A stretch of DNA of 64,000 nucleotides from Peribacillus deserti (GTDB lineage Bacteria; Bacillota; Bacilli; Bacillales; DSM-1321), in contig NZ_JAFBFI010000007.1 in the NCBI RefSeq assembly GCF_016909175.1, positions 1 through 64,000 of the forward strand, in the 5' to 3' direction. The notes beneath the pieces are model-generated. The model was not told where the DNA came from, ran no database searches, and was given only the letters and a program-made list of their open reading frames with translations. Position numbers and translations under genes: made by a program. Shown one piece after another: positions 1 through 7,878 of the stretch (positions are counted from its first letter, which is position 1; each line of letters begins with the position of its first letter).

Positions 1-78
1 ACAAGCAACCAGGCACTCTTTTAAAAATACAGAATGAGCTGTCTTCTTTAGTATTGCCTTTTTGACTGTATCTCAGAA

Positions 79-238
79 TTAATTTTCATGGGAGTTTAAG
101 TACACTTCTTCACATACTCCTAATTTGCTGAGTAAAGAAAGGACGAAGCCTAAATAAAGCGTCTTTTTAATTTTACCAGTGGATTTTTTTAGAATATTAT
201 TCCTTAAAATAATAATAATTCCTAACGCGAAAACAATA
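79..238 (-). pseudogene. possible decayed small membrane-protein ORF
   Basis: On the minus strand just after the hmp stop, a hydrophobic reading frame (FIVFALGIIIIL) runs into a run of seven A residues. After a one-base shift it continues as KKTLYLGFVLSLLSKLGVC and ends at a stop near position 79. There is no convincing start codon or ribosome site. It may be the tail of a small membrane protein broken by a homopolymer indel, or chance. I do not recognise a family. The rest of 1-243 shows nothing else I can support. Confidence 0.25.
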
Positions 239-243
239 AAACG

Positions 244-1452
244 TTATTCACCTAAAATTGCTAAAGGGCTAAACGACTCATAATGAATTCGTTCCTTTGG
301 AACATCCCATTCCTGTAAGGCTTTAATAATAGCATCCATAAACGGGAGGGAACCGCAAAAATAAAAATTTGCATCCTTGGTCGCAATGTTTGATTTTAAA
401 AAGTTTAAATCAATAAATCCTTCTTTATCAAAGTTTTTGGCTATTTTGTCCTCCTCAGTCGGTCATAACAAACCAATGACTTTATATTCTCATTATCGAT
501 AGCCATTTGGTTTACATCCTTTCGAAAAGCATGTGTTTTACTATTTCGAGTGGAATGAATAAACGTGACTTTCTGTTTCATTTGTTCCTTTACAAGTGTT
601 TGTAACATGCTGAATAAAGGAGTGATACCGATGCCTCCACTTATTAATACAACAGGCAAGTCATCATGCTGCATTACAAAGTCTCCTGCTGGAGCAGAAA
701 ATGGGAGGGGATCACCTGTTTGAATCTGTTTATGTAAGAAGTTAGATACAATTCCTTCAGGTGAGGTATCGTGTTCGTCTTCTCGTTTTACGCTTATAAT
801 AATCTTTACCTGGTGCTTCCGATAGACTGTAATGGCGAATATGGGTATATTTTTCTCCAGGAACTTTAGCTTTAATGGTAAGGTATTGTCCAGCCTTATA
901 GGTTGCTATTGCTTTTCCATCTTCAGGTTTTAGATATAAAGAAGTAACTTCTTCACTTTCTTTGACTTTTTTCTCCACAATAAAGTTTCGATAGCCTTCC
1001 CATCCTCCTGGCTGACTTTCTGTTTCTTCGTAGAGCTTCTTTTCAAGCTCAATAAAGGCATCTGAAATATAGCCATATGCTTTTCCCCATGCCTCAATAA
1101 TTTCGTCTGTTGCAGCATCTCCAAGAACATCTTTTACCGCTTGAAGCAAGGTTTCTCCTACTACGGGATATTGTTCCGCTTTAATGCCGATAGCCCGGTG
1201 TTTTTGAGAAATTCTTTCAATCACGGGCAATATAGCTTCAAGATTGGTAATATGCTCTCCAGCTGCATAAACGGCATACCCCAAAGCTTCTTGCTGAAGA
1301 CCTCTTTTTTGATTGGTTTGATTGAAGATATTGTATAAATTAGGGGCTTTTTCAAATAATAGTTCGTAAAATCTTTTTCCAATTACTTTACTATGTTCTT
1401 TTAAGACAGGAGCAGTTGACTGAACAATTTGTATTGTTTTCTCATCAAGCAT
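244..1452 (-). pseudogene. hmp: flavohaemoglobin (nitric oxide dioxygenase), two frameshifts
   Basis: The N-terminal globin domain begins MLDEKTIQIVQSTAPVL at 1452 and is followed by the FAD-domain motif RHYSLSEAPGKDYY. The frame breaks near 792-799. In the next frame the FAD/NAD part resumes (KREDEHDTSPEGIVSNFL, then ISGGIGITPLFSML), breaks again near 461-466, and the third frame ends with FYFCGSLPFMDAII and a stop at 244. Together the three pieces cover an ordinary Hmp of about 400 residues. Hmp normally oxidises NO to nitrate using haem, FAD and NAD(P)H in the cytoplasm. The first break fits loss of one copy of a 5-bp ATAAG repeat. As written no complete protein can be made; a sequencing error at both sites is the alternative. 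Confidence 0.9.
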
Positions 1453-1590
1453 AGAATACACCCTACCTACTTTCAACAAATTGATTTTAACTGTTTTAAA
1501 CTAGGTTCATATAACATCAATTCAAAAGGAATTAATTTTATTGATACCTCGATGAAATCCTCTTATTGAACTAACCTGCTCGTTAGTGAA

Positions 1591-1616
1591 ACAACAAAAA
1601 GGCTACCGAAGTAGCC
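1591..1616 (-). terminator. rho-independent terminator
   Basis: Read on the minus strand, a GGCTAC/GTAGCC stem with a TTCG loop (1601-1616) is followed by TTTTTGTTG. It lies just after the small membrane-protein gene ending at 1647 and upstream of hmp, so it most likely ends that transcript. Confidence 0.75.
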
Positions 1617-1646
1617 GAACGATCTTTAACTAACGCACTCTTTAGT

Positions 1647-1826
1647 TTAATAACTCAAAGCTGCTACACTCATTATTGAGTAAATTATCAATATAAACGT
1701 AATTGTTATCCAAACCGTATTCTTAGCTGTATTCTCACCTATTCTTATTTTTTTTGCCAAACTCACACAATTTAAAACAAAAACAATACATAAGAAAGGC
1801 ATTAAATAAAAAGCCACCCATTCCAT
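1647..1826 (-). CDS. small hydrophobic membrane protein, 59 aa
   Basis: The protein begins MEWVAFYLMPFLCIVFVL and has two predicted membrane segments (about residues 3-22 and 37-57) around a short basic loop (KKIRIGENTAKN). The ATG at 1826 is chosen because a GAAGGA ribosome site lies about 10 nt upstream; the frame stays open further upstream to 2045, but that part has no ribosome site and reads unlike a protein. A terminator follows. The family is not recognised. Short two-helix proteins of this kind are common in Bacillaceae and usually uncharacterised. Confidence 0.55.
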   Translation of the reverse strand: MEWVAFYLMPFLCIVFVLNCVSLAKKIRIGENTAKNTVWITITFILIIYSIMSVAALSY

Positions 1827-2047
1827 TATTTTTAATCCTTCTTCAATACTCAAACGGCGCTTCATCCCCTTTTCAACAATACCCGATCTTAAATAAACCT
1901 GCTCGTTTTGAATACATATACGGTATGCAAGGAATGCGGGCTTTAAATGCTCCCCAGTTTTAAAAATAGTCAATAATAAACAATACGATTCTATTTTAGT
2001 ATTCGCCCTTTCAACATGAAATCCTTCTTTAACTAACCTCCCCATAA

Positions 2048-2146
2048 GTAAAACCAGCGTTAGCTCATACAGCTGTACAGTTAGGGATCAACATTTCAGA
2101 TATTGAAGCGTATGGCAATGTTCAACAAGTCTTAGAAAAGCGTTAG
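2048..2146 (+). pseudogene. possible 3' remnant of an unknown gene
   Basis: An open stretch of 32 codons without a start ends in GINISDIEAYGNVQQVLEKR and a stop at 2144-2146. Composition is protein-like and it is followed by a terminator at 2195, as expected for the tail of a truncated gene. The family is not recognised. Confidence 0.3.
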
Positions 2147-2194
2147 TGTTTTCTGTAATCCTTTTAAGGTTCCAAGCTGACCAACAAAATTAAA

Positions 2195-2225
2195 ACGTTG
2201 TCCATTTGGGGCAGCGTCTTTTTAT
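2195..2225 (+). terminator. rho-independent terminator without an intact upstream gene
   Basis: ACGTTGTCC (2195-2203) pairs with GGGCAGCGT (2209-2217) with G-T wobbles, followed by CTTTTTATT. It sits after the remnant ending at 2146 and before the response regulator at 2381. Confidence 0.6.
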
Positions 2226-2380
2226 TGCCTGAAAACTACGCAACTTGTAAACATCCCGTGCCTTTTTTCATCTTCATTTTAAAGAAGGTTAGTAATGAAT
2301 GCATATTCCATACATCCCTTTTTGAAATCATAAACTCTCAATATTAGAATGTAAGTAAGCGATTATTGGAGGAATGTTGA

Positions 2381-3073
2381 TTGAAAACAATATTGGTTGT
2401 AGATGATGAATACAAAATAAGAGAAGTGATCTCTTCTTATTTACAAAATGAGGGATTTCTAATTAAGGAAGCAGAGAACGGAAAAGATGCACTGGAGATT
2501 ATAGATAAAAAGTCCGTGGATTTTATTATCCTGGATTTAATGCTGCCTGATATGTCGGGCGAAGAAATTTGTTTACAAATTAGACGGAAGTTTGCTACCC
2601 CCATATTAATGCTGACTGCAAAGGTGAGGGAGAATGACCGAATATATGGCCTGACCATCGGGGCCGACGATTACATGGTGAAGCCTTTCAGCCCGCGTGA
2701 ACTGGTTATGCGGGTTAAAACGATCTTAAGGAGATCTAATCCTGATCAGCTGTTAGCTGAAACGATTTCCTTTAACCAAGATGAGCTAGTAATAGACCAA
2801 AGTTATAAGGAAGTACGACTAAAAGGGAAAAAGATTGATCTAACCCCAAGCGAATATAAATTATTGCTGGTTATGGCTAGATACCCTCAGCGGACCTATA
2901 CAAGAGATGAATTGGTGTTCTATGTATTAGGGGATGATTTTGTTGGTGATTCAAGAATTATTGACCAGCATATTAAAAATCTACGCTATAAAATTAAGGA
3001 CAATCCAAAAGTTCCTCATTACCTGGAAACGGTGTATGGGATGGGGTATAAATTTTCGGGTGAGCGTTTATGA
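2381..3073 (+). CDS. OmpR/PhoB-family response regulator
   Basis: This 230-aa protein has a receiver domain (residues about 3-115: acidic pocket DDE at 8-10, phospho-acceptor Asp52 in LDLMLPD, conserved Lys101 in MVKPF) and a C-terminal winged-helix DNA-binding domain (about 130-228, with LTPSEYKLLL and YGMGYKF). The start is TTG at 2381 with GGAGG about 7 nt upstream. It overlaps the kinase gene by ATGA, so the two are translationally coupled. The DUF1541 lipoprotein and VTT-protein genes follow on the same strand, suggesting that the pair controls them. The signal is not shown by the sequence; the Met/His-rich lipoprotein points to metal or envelope stress. Confidence 0.92.
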   Translation: MKTILVVDDEYKIREVISSYLQNEGFLIKEAENGKDALEIIDKKSVDFIILDLMLPDMSGEEICLQIRRKFATPILMLTAKVRENDRIYGLTIGADDYMVKPFSPRELVMRVKTILRRSNPDQLLAETISFNQDELVIDQSYKEVRLKGKKIDLTPSEYKLLLVMARYPQRTYTRDELVFYVLGDDFVGDSRIIDQHIKNLRYKIKDNPKVPHYLETVYGMGYKFSGERL

Positions 3074-4143
3074 GAAAAGGGTTGCATGCAAGGCTGGCAC
3101 TCATTTTCACACTTATCGCTTCCGCTGTCTTAATATTGACAAGTATCATTTATGCATTGGAAATCCATTATCATTTCACCATGTTTCAGCATGAATCAGC
3201 CACGATTCAACACTTAGATCCCTTAAGTTCTCACCTTGAAAGGGCGATGCTTGAGTCAATCCTCTTCACCGCGATTGCAGCAATCATCCTTGTCTTTATT
3301 GTTAGTTACTTTGTTGCGAAAAGGCTCTCGAATCCTTTGTTGCAAATGAGAGAAGCGGCAGAAAAGATGACCAAAGGACAATGGAAAACACGAGTAAAAA
3401 TCTCAGGTAATGACGAATTAAGCGAGCTCGGCCATTCCCTCAATCAATTAGCATTAGAATTAGAGAACCAGGAAATTGCCCGTAAGAATATGACGGCGGA
3501 CATCGCCCATGAACTCCGTAAGCCACTTACCACATTAAAGAGCCACATGGAGGCATTTGAGGACGGTATTTGGGAACCCACCCTTGAGCGAATTAAGGAC
3601 TGCACTGAAGAAATAAATCGATTGATTCACCTCATTCAGGATTTAGAACAGTTAAATACAATTGAGTCACCTGAGTTCAGGATGAATTTTAAAGAAAATA
3701 ATTTAGGGGGCGTAATCAAACATTGTATCGTTTCTGTTACAAGTGCTTATTTACAAAAAAACGTCGACGTTCAAGCCAACAGCTCGGATAATTTGAACTT
3801 TCCTTTCGACGAAGAACGGATGAAACAAATTCTTTTCAACTTATTATCGAACTCACTGAAATATACACCTGCTGGCGGATTGGTACGTGTATCCGCTGAA
3901 AATAAGGGTGACCATGTATTAATCAGTGTTAAAGACAATGGGACTGGTATGAGGAAAAAATCATTGGAGAAGGTATTTGACCGTTTTTATAGGGAGGATC
4001 GCTCCCGAAGTCGCGACACAGGAGGAAGCGGTATCGGGTTAACCATAGTAAGGAGGCTGGTTGAAGCCCACCAAGGTACTGTATGGATAGAAAGCACAGA
4101 AGGTATGGGTACGATAGTATATATTCAGTTACCAAAAAATTAA
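3070..4143 (+). CDS. sensor histidine kinase (HAMP, HisKA, HATPase)
   Basis: The 357-aa kinase has membrane helices at about 8-29 and 63-83 enclosing a short extracytoplasmic loop of about 33 residues that contains several His residues. A HAMP linker (about 84-136), a dimerisation domain with the phospho-accepting His147 in DIAHELRKPLTT, and an ATPase domain with an N box (FNLLSNSLKYTP) and G boxes (DNGTGM, GGSGIGLTIV) follow. The ATG overlaps the regulator stop codon. The sensing loop is too short for a PAS or Cache domain, so ligand detection within or near the membrane is likely (inference). Confidence 0.92.
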   Translation: MRKGLHARLALIFTLIASAVLILTSIIYALEIHYHFTMFQHESATIQHLDPLSSHLERAMLESILFTAIAAIILVFIVSYFVAKRLSNPLLQMREAAEKMTKGQWKTRVKISGNDELSELGHSLNQLALELENQEIARKNMTADIAHELRKPLTTLKSHMEAFEDGIWEPTLERIKDCTEEINRLIHLIQDLEQLNTIESPEFRMNFKENNLGGVIKHCIVSVTSAYLQKNVDVQANSSDNLNFPFDEERMKQILFNLLSNSLKYTPAGGLVRVSAENKGDHVLISVKDNGTGMRKKSLEKVFDRFYREDRSRSRDTGGSGIGLTIVRRLVEAHQGTVWIESTEGMGTIVYIQLPKN

Positions 4144-4219
4144 TGAAACAGGAGTCATCTTCATAAGTTCTTCAAAAGTATAGAGTACACTGACCTTATA
4201 AACCTTAGGAGGTCATGAC

Positions 4220-4822
4220 ATGAAAAAGAGATTAGCTTTTTTAAGTGCTGCTTTCGTACTTGTTCTAAGTGCCTGTGGAAATCCAGACAGTGATAAAAAT
4301 GAAAGCAAAAATAAGGAACCTAAACAAGAAGAAACAAACCACTCAGAGATGAACCATGGAGACATGAACCATTCCAGTTCTGGTAAAGTTCCTGAAGGAT
4401 TAAAAGAAGCAGCAAACCCTAAATATGAAGTAGGAAGCAAAGCAATCATCCAGTCCGACCATATGGAAGGCATGAAAGGTGCCGAGGCAACCATTTCAGG
4501 GGCATTTGATACAACGGTTTATACGGTTACTTACACCCCCTCAACAGGTGGAGAACCAGTTAAAAATCATAAATGGGTCATTCAAGAAGAGCTGAAAGAC
4601 GCTGGTGACACCCCTCTAAAACCTGGCGATAAAGCAGAATTAAACGCTGATCATATGGAAGGAATGAAAGGCGCAGAAGCGACTATCGATACTGCTAAAC
4701 AGACCACCGTTTACATGGTTGATTTCACTCCGACAACATGCGGAGAACCTGTTAAAAACCACAAATGGGTGACAGAAGAAGAGCTTTCAAGTACAGGATC
4801 AGGAGGACACAGCGGTCATTAA
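4220..4822 (+). CDS. ydhK: YdhK-type lipoprotein with two DUF1541 repeats, Met/His rich
   Basis: The 200-aa product has a lipoprotein signal with lipobox LSAC (Cys19), a charged linker, a Met/His cluster (MNHGDMNH at about 44-51), two DUF1541 repeats (each with DHMEGMKGAEATI and GEPVKNHKWV) at about residues 70-126 and 132-190, and a His-rich tail (GGHSGH). It is therefore anchored on the outer face of the membrane. The Met/His content suggests binding of copper or silver, but binding is not established here. The second repeat has Cys where the first has Gly (TTCGEP versus STGGEP). GGAGG lies 7-8 nt before the ATG. It follows a two-component pair and precedes a VTT protein; copA/csoR lie 3 kb further on. 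Confidence 0.85.
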   Translation: MKKRLAFLSAAFVLVLSACGNPDSDKNESKNKEPKQEETNHSEMNHGDMNHSSSGKVPEGLKEAANPKYEVGSKAIIQSDHMEGMKGAEATISGAFDTTVYTVTYTPSTGGEPVKNHKWVIQEELKDAGDTPLKPGDKAELNADHMEGMKGAEATIDTAKQTTVYMVDFTPTTCGEPVKNHKWVTEEELSSTGSGGHSGH

Positions 4823-4850
4823 TCAATCATTAATTCTTAATACAAATAAG

Positions 4851-4882
4851 ACCGAGCATAATGTAAGATTTTGCTCGGTTTC
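4851..4882 (+). terminator. hairpin after the ydhK-like gene
   Basis: ACCGAGCA (4851-4858) pairs with TGCTCGGT (4872-4879), followed by a short T-rich tail. The weak U-tract suggests partial termination, so the VTT gene at 4925 may still be read through. Confidence 0.5.
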
Positions 4883-4924
4883 CATGTAGAACAAGTCCCT
4901 AATTTATAGCATACGGGGGAAAGA

Positions 4925-5524
4925 ATGGAATATTTTGTTGTTACCTTATTTTCTGAAAGTGGGGCTTTTGCTTATCTTATAAGTTTGGCCCTGAGTATAG
5001 TGGTAAGCATACTGGGAGTTGTTCCTAGCGTATTTATTACCGCCGCCAATATCTCATATTTCGGCTTTGCCCAAGGGCTCTATCTTTCAATAGCTGGCGA
5101 AGCCCTAGGGGCGGTTGTAAGCTTCTACCTTTATAGAAAAGGAATCAGCCATACATTTTCAACAAAAAACAAATGGATAAAAAAACTTCAGCTTACAAAA
5201 GGAATGGAAGCATTCTTTCTTATTATTGCATTACGCATTTTCCCTTTTATTCCGTCAGGAGCCGTGACTCTGGCAGGCGCTGCAAGCAAAATACACACCA
5301 TTAATTTTGCTGTTTCCAGTACAATCGGTAAAATTCCAGCTCTTTTGATTGAGGCTTATACCGTTAAGCAGATATTAGTTTGGGATTTTCAAAGTAAGAT
5401 CGTGTTAGGTATCTTATCCCTTATCATCATCTTGTTCTTATTTATCAGGCGTAACCATTTAAAAAACAATGAAAAGGAGACCCGTGTTGGCCAAAGAAAC
5501 ACAGAAGATCATACAGATCGTTGA
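4925..5524 (+). CDS. TVP38/TMEM64 (VTT domain) membrane protein
   Basis: The 199-aa protein is largely hydrophobic with about five membrane segments. The VTT/DedA-like core shows GEALGAVVSFYLYR, the conserved R-x-FPF-x-PSGAVTLAGA motif at about residues 103-118, and TIGKIPALLIEAY. This family is linked to envelope lipid handling, but individual members are poorly defined. GGGGGAAAG precedes the ATG. It follows the two-component/lipoprotein genes and its last codons overlap the start region of the next small gene, suggesting an operon. Confidence 0.85.
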   Translation: MEYFVVTLFSESGAFAYLISLALSIVVSILGVVPSVFITAANISYFGFAQGLYLSIAGEALGAVVSFYLYRKGISHTFSTKNKWIKKLQLTKGMEAFFLIIALRIFPFIPSGAVTLAGAASKIHTINFAVSSTIGKIPALLIEAYTVKQILVWDFQSKIVLGILSLIIILFLFIRRNHLKNNEKETRVGQRNTEDHTDR

Positions 5525-5672
5525 AAATTTGGATCCGACAAGCCGAAGGACGCTGCTACGGGTTTTAGAACATTTACATAACCTGCAAAACGACAATCCA
5601 AAAACAGCTGAATTAGCATATGATATGATAGAAAACTTTATTGGCAGACTTGTTGAGGAGCCATTTAATTAA
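5487..5672 (+). CDS. small soluble protein, unknown function
   Basis: The 61-aa product begins MAKETQKIIQIVENLDPTSR if initiated at TTG 5487, which lies 8 nt after AAGGAG. GTG 5484 is the alternative, and the ATG at 5469 would lack a ribosome site. It is predicted to be helical and charged. It overlaps the end of the VTT gene, so it is probably translationally coupled to it. The family is not recognised. Confidence 0.6.
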   Translation: MAKETQKIIQIVENLDPTSRRTLLRVLEHLHNLQNDNPKTAELAYDMIENFIGRLVEEPFN

Positions 5673-5685
5673 CCTTTTATAATCA

Positions 5686-5726
5686 ACAAGAGAACCTCTA
5701 GTAAGATATGGGTTCTCTTTTTGTTG
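5686..5726 (+). terminator. rho-independent terminator
   Basis: AAGAGAACC pairs with GGTTCTCTT and is followed by TTTTGTTG. It closes the 2.4-5.7 kb block. Confidence 0.85.
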
Positions 5727-5814
5727 AGCCTTCAACTTAAGAAATAATCCAACAACTTTTTGTTCCATTAACAACCATTATTCATCCTGGTTACCTGTAA
5801 TAATCCTAAAAAAG

Positions 5815-6147
5815 CTAATTTCCATATTTATCTTTCCTGACTGGAATCCCATTTTCCTCAGGGTGATTAAATATATCTTCATAAGGTATGGTACTTACGA
5901 CCTCAAACTTTTTTGCAGCTTCATTGTATTCAAAAATGACGAGTTGCTCCCACCCACTTCCGCTACCTGTATCAACCACTCCAACCCTGTTAGGTGCAAT
6001 TTGAACAACCCTCCCGCCCTGGTTTTCATCTTTAACGTTTGGCGCAGGTAATTGAGCAGGATCGTCGGAATTCAATTTGAATGCAATGATGGCTAAACAC
6101 ACAAATATGCCGCTTAGAATCACTTTAATAAAAGCATTATTTTTCAT
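5815..6147 (-). CDS. membrane-anchored hypothetical protein
   Basis: The 110-aa product has a single N-terminal membrane helix (about residues 7-23, VILSGIFVCLAIIAF) and an extracytoplasmic tail of about 85 residues with the pattern RVGVVDTGSGSGWEQLVIFEYN. There is no lipobox Cys. A possible GGGGGAA ribosome site sits about 11-16 nt upstream of the ATG. It is a single gene facing away from its neighbours. The function and family are not recognised. Confidence 0.6.
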   Translation of the reverse strand: MKNNAFIKVILSGIFVCLAIIAFKLNSDDPAQLPAPNVKDENQGGRVVQIAPNRVGVVDTGSGSGWEQLVIFEYNEAAKKFEVVSTIPYEDIFNHPEENGIPVRKDKYGN

Positions 6148-6422
6148 TTAATCTCATTCCCCCTATAAAGACTTATTTTAAAATCAGTGTTTAAAAGCCA
6201 ATCTTAAGCATTATCTATGAAATAATCCCGTCTTCTAGCGTTTGCTTCCTTTTTTCAACCCATTGTACGGCTCGGCAACTTAACTATTGGAAAAATACCA
6301 GCAAGGACATCCACTCTCCAACAGGATCCTCCTCTTAATTTTATAGTCGGATTGTTCGATAGTGTACGTTACAAATAATGAAAAGAATTCCGAGAATTTG
6401 ATTAAGCATTAACACGGTTTCT
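6148..6422. other. gene-free stretch with a short open frame
   Basis: No complete gene is seen. On the plus strand about 38 codons ending near 6378 read RLGNLTIGKIPARTSTLQ without a start. TIGKIPA also occurs in the VTT protein at 4925, so this could be a scrap of a related gene, but the match is too short to rely on. Confidence 0.3.
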
Positions 6423-6452
6423 TTTACACGGGAACACATGTTCGTATATACT
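6423..6452 (+). promoter_or_regulatory. LexA (SOS) box within a sigma-A-like promoter
   Basis: GGAACACATGTTCG (6431-6444) matches the Bacillus SOS box CGAAC-N4-GTTCG except at the first base. It lies between a possible -35 TTTACA (6423-6428) and -10 TATACT (6447-6452). It is 28 nt upstream of the yolD start at 6472. SOS control of yolD-type genes is known in B. subtilis. Confidence 0.75.
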
Positions 6453-6471
6453 AGTTATGAGGAGTGATCAT

Positions 6472-6790
6472 ATGATACGACCGCGGAAACATAAAATGGA
6501 CCAGTTTGATGCTTCCCGAACATGTAAGTATGCTAAGGAAGTATGCAAATGAAGAATATTACGAGGAATCGGAACCCATTATCGATGAGCAGCAGTTTGA
6601 GGATGTGAATAACTTAATTGCAGAATCCATGGAATTCACCTTTCCACTGGTCATACAGTATTATAAAAATAAGCATATGAATTCCATAACAGGTTTTATT
6701 CACTTTGTGGACGAAATCAACAGGCATCTACGTATCCTTGATCTGATGGGCACTTACATAAACTGTCCTTTACTTCGATTTAACACGTAA
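6472..6790 (+). pseudogene. yolD: YolD-like protein, frameshifted near the 5' end
   Basis: ATG 6472 has GGAGTG upstream but reads MIR and then leaves frame. Shifting two bases near 6480 restores DRGNIKWTSLMLPEHVSMLR, the usual YolD N-terminus, which continues in frame to a stop at 6790 (total about 105 residues, normal for the family). The simplest explanation is loss of one GA from a GAGA sequence. YolD proteins accompany Y-family DNA polymerases (UvrX/YqjW) in the SOS response; no polymerase gene is present here. Translation of the downstream part alone would need a start at 6503/6506 without a ribosome site. The C-terminus (YINCPLLRFNT) is also atypical, so a second change is possible. Confidence 0.75.
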
Positions 6791-6815
6791 GCAGAGGATA
6801 AAAAGGCGGGGTTCC

Positions 6816-7142
6816 ATGTGTTTTTCTACTGATTCCATTGAGCAGCGAACAAAGGAAATGTTTGAAGAGATTCGACTTCATTCCATTTTTCCATCGGTAA
6901 CGGCTGTATCCTCAACAGGCGACAATCCGTTTGTTGCAAAAGTGATCCTTCGTGACAGCAATGGAACTTCCTATTTTGTGGAACCGAATGAAAGTGGTCT
7001 TCAGTTTGCCAGAGGGGAAATCACGTATAAAGAATATAAGAAAATTGAAAGAAAAGGAAACATTTTCGGTATAGAATCTTTCTCAGTGATAGTTGCTTCC
7101 TTTTTTCTCATGTTTTGGGCATTATCTTCGTATGTTCTTTGA
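6816..7142 (+). CDS. hypothetical protein with a C-terminal membrane anchor
   Basis: The 108-aa product has a soluble N-terminal part (about 1-85), including EITYKEYKKIERKGN, and one hydrophobic helix at the extreme C-terminus (VIVASFFLMFWALSSYVL), giving a tail-anchored arrangement. AAAGGCGGGG precedes the ATG. It lies 25 nt after yolD on the same strand and so may share its SOS promoter. The family is not recognised. Confidence 0.6.
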   Translation: MCFSTDSIEQRTKEMFEEIRLHSIFPSVTAVSSTGDNPFVAKVILRDSNGTSYFVEPNESGLQFARGEITYKEYKKIERKGNIFGIESFSVIVASFFLMFWALSSYVL

Positions 7143-7182
7143 ATCACCTTACGGATTACTCTCACTTATGATTACTATCTAA

Positions 7183-7216
7183 AAAAACAGCTGTGTTTTG
7201 AACACAGCTGTTTTTG
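7183..7216. terminator. bidirectional terminator
   Basis: AACAGCTGTG and CACAGCTGTT form a strong stem with A-rich sequence before and T-rich sequence after. It can serve both the plus-strand gene ending at 7142 and the minus-strand gene ending at 7219. Confidence 0.85.
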
Positions 7217-7218
7217 AA

Positions 7219-7830
7219 TTATTGGACGACTAGTTGAGTTCTCTTTAGATATCTGGAAAAGTTTTCTCTTTTCTTCCCCTCTTTAGCGTATTGATCTATT
7301 ATGGTTTCCACTTCGTCATAAAGGGACTCTGGAGTAAGCTTCTCCTTATACAATTGCCCGATTTGAGCGTCTTTTCCTTTAGCCTTCCCGCCTATATATA
7401 AATCATAATAATCGTCCCCAACCTTCATGACTCCGAAATCACTTAGAAGCGGTTCCCCGCAGCCAACAGGGCATCCAGTATACGCGACCTTTAAGGTAAA
7501 GGGAACGGGTTTACCCGCTATTCTTCGATTAAGTTCCTTCGCAACAGGCATCCCCTCCTCCAGTTCTCCTTTACAGAAGTTACAGGTCCTAAGACTTTTA
7601 ACGAAGTTTCCAACAGGATAACAATGAAGTCCGACCCGCTTAAACTCCTCTGTCACTTGATCCTTTTGGTCTTCGGGAATTTCGATATACAACTGCTGGA
7701 ATGTCGTTAACTCAATCTCTTCATCATCTATATATTTTGCTATGGTGATCAATTGCTTCGCATTCAGCTTTGACCCGAAGCCTATTCCTGAGTTCACCGC
7801 TATCTTGATTTTCTTCACCTGAGATTCCAT
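7219..7830 (-). CDS. nitrite/sulfite reductase-like half protein
   Basis: The 203-aa product has a ferredoxin-like reductase half domain (about residues 10-75, ELTTFQQLYIEIP) followed by a siroheme/4Fe-4S-type segment with Cys motifs TCNFCKG (CX2C) and TGCPVGCGEP (CX3C). Classic siroheme reductases have CX5C plus CX3C and two such halves in about 500 residues, so this is a short relative rather than a canonical assimilatory enzyme. ATG 7830 is preferred over 7851 because AGAGGGG lies just upstream. It is directly downstream of copA on the same strand. The substrate is unknown. Confidence 0.75.
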   Translation of the reverse strand: MESQVKKIKIAVNSGIGFGSKLNAKQLITIAKYIDDEEIELTTFQQLYIEIPEDQKDQVTEEFKRVGLHCYPVGNFVKSLRTCNFCKGELEEGMPVAKELNRRIAGKPVPFTLKVAYTGCPVGCGEPLLSDFGVMKVGDDYYDLYIGGKAKGKDAQIGQLYKEKLTPESLYDEVETIIDQYAKEGKKRENFSRYLKRTQLVVQ

Positions 7831-7878
7831 ACGTTTCCCCTCTCCTGTCATTTTATTTATGCGAACACATAAGAAGAA

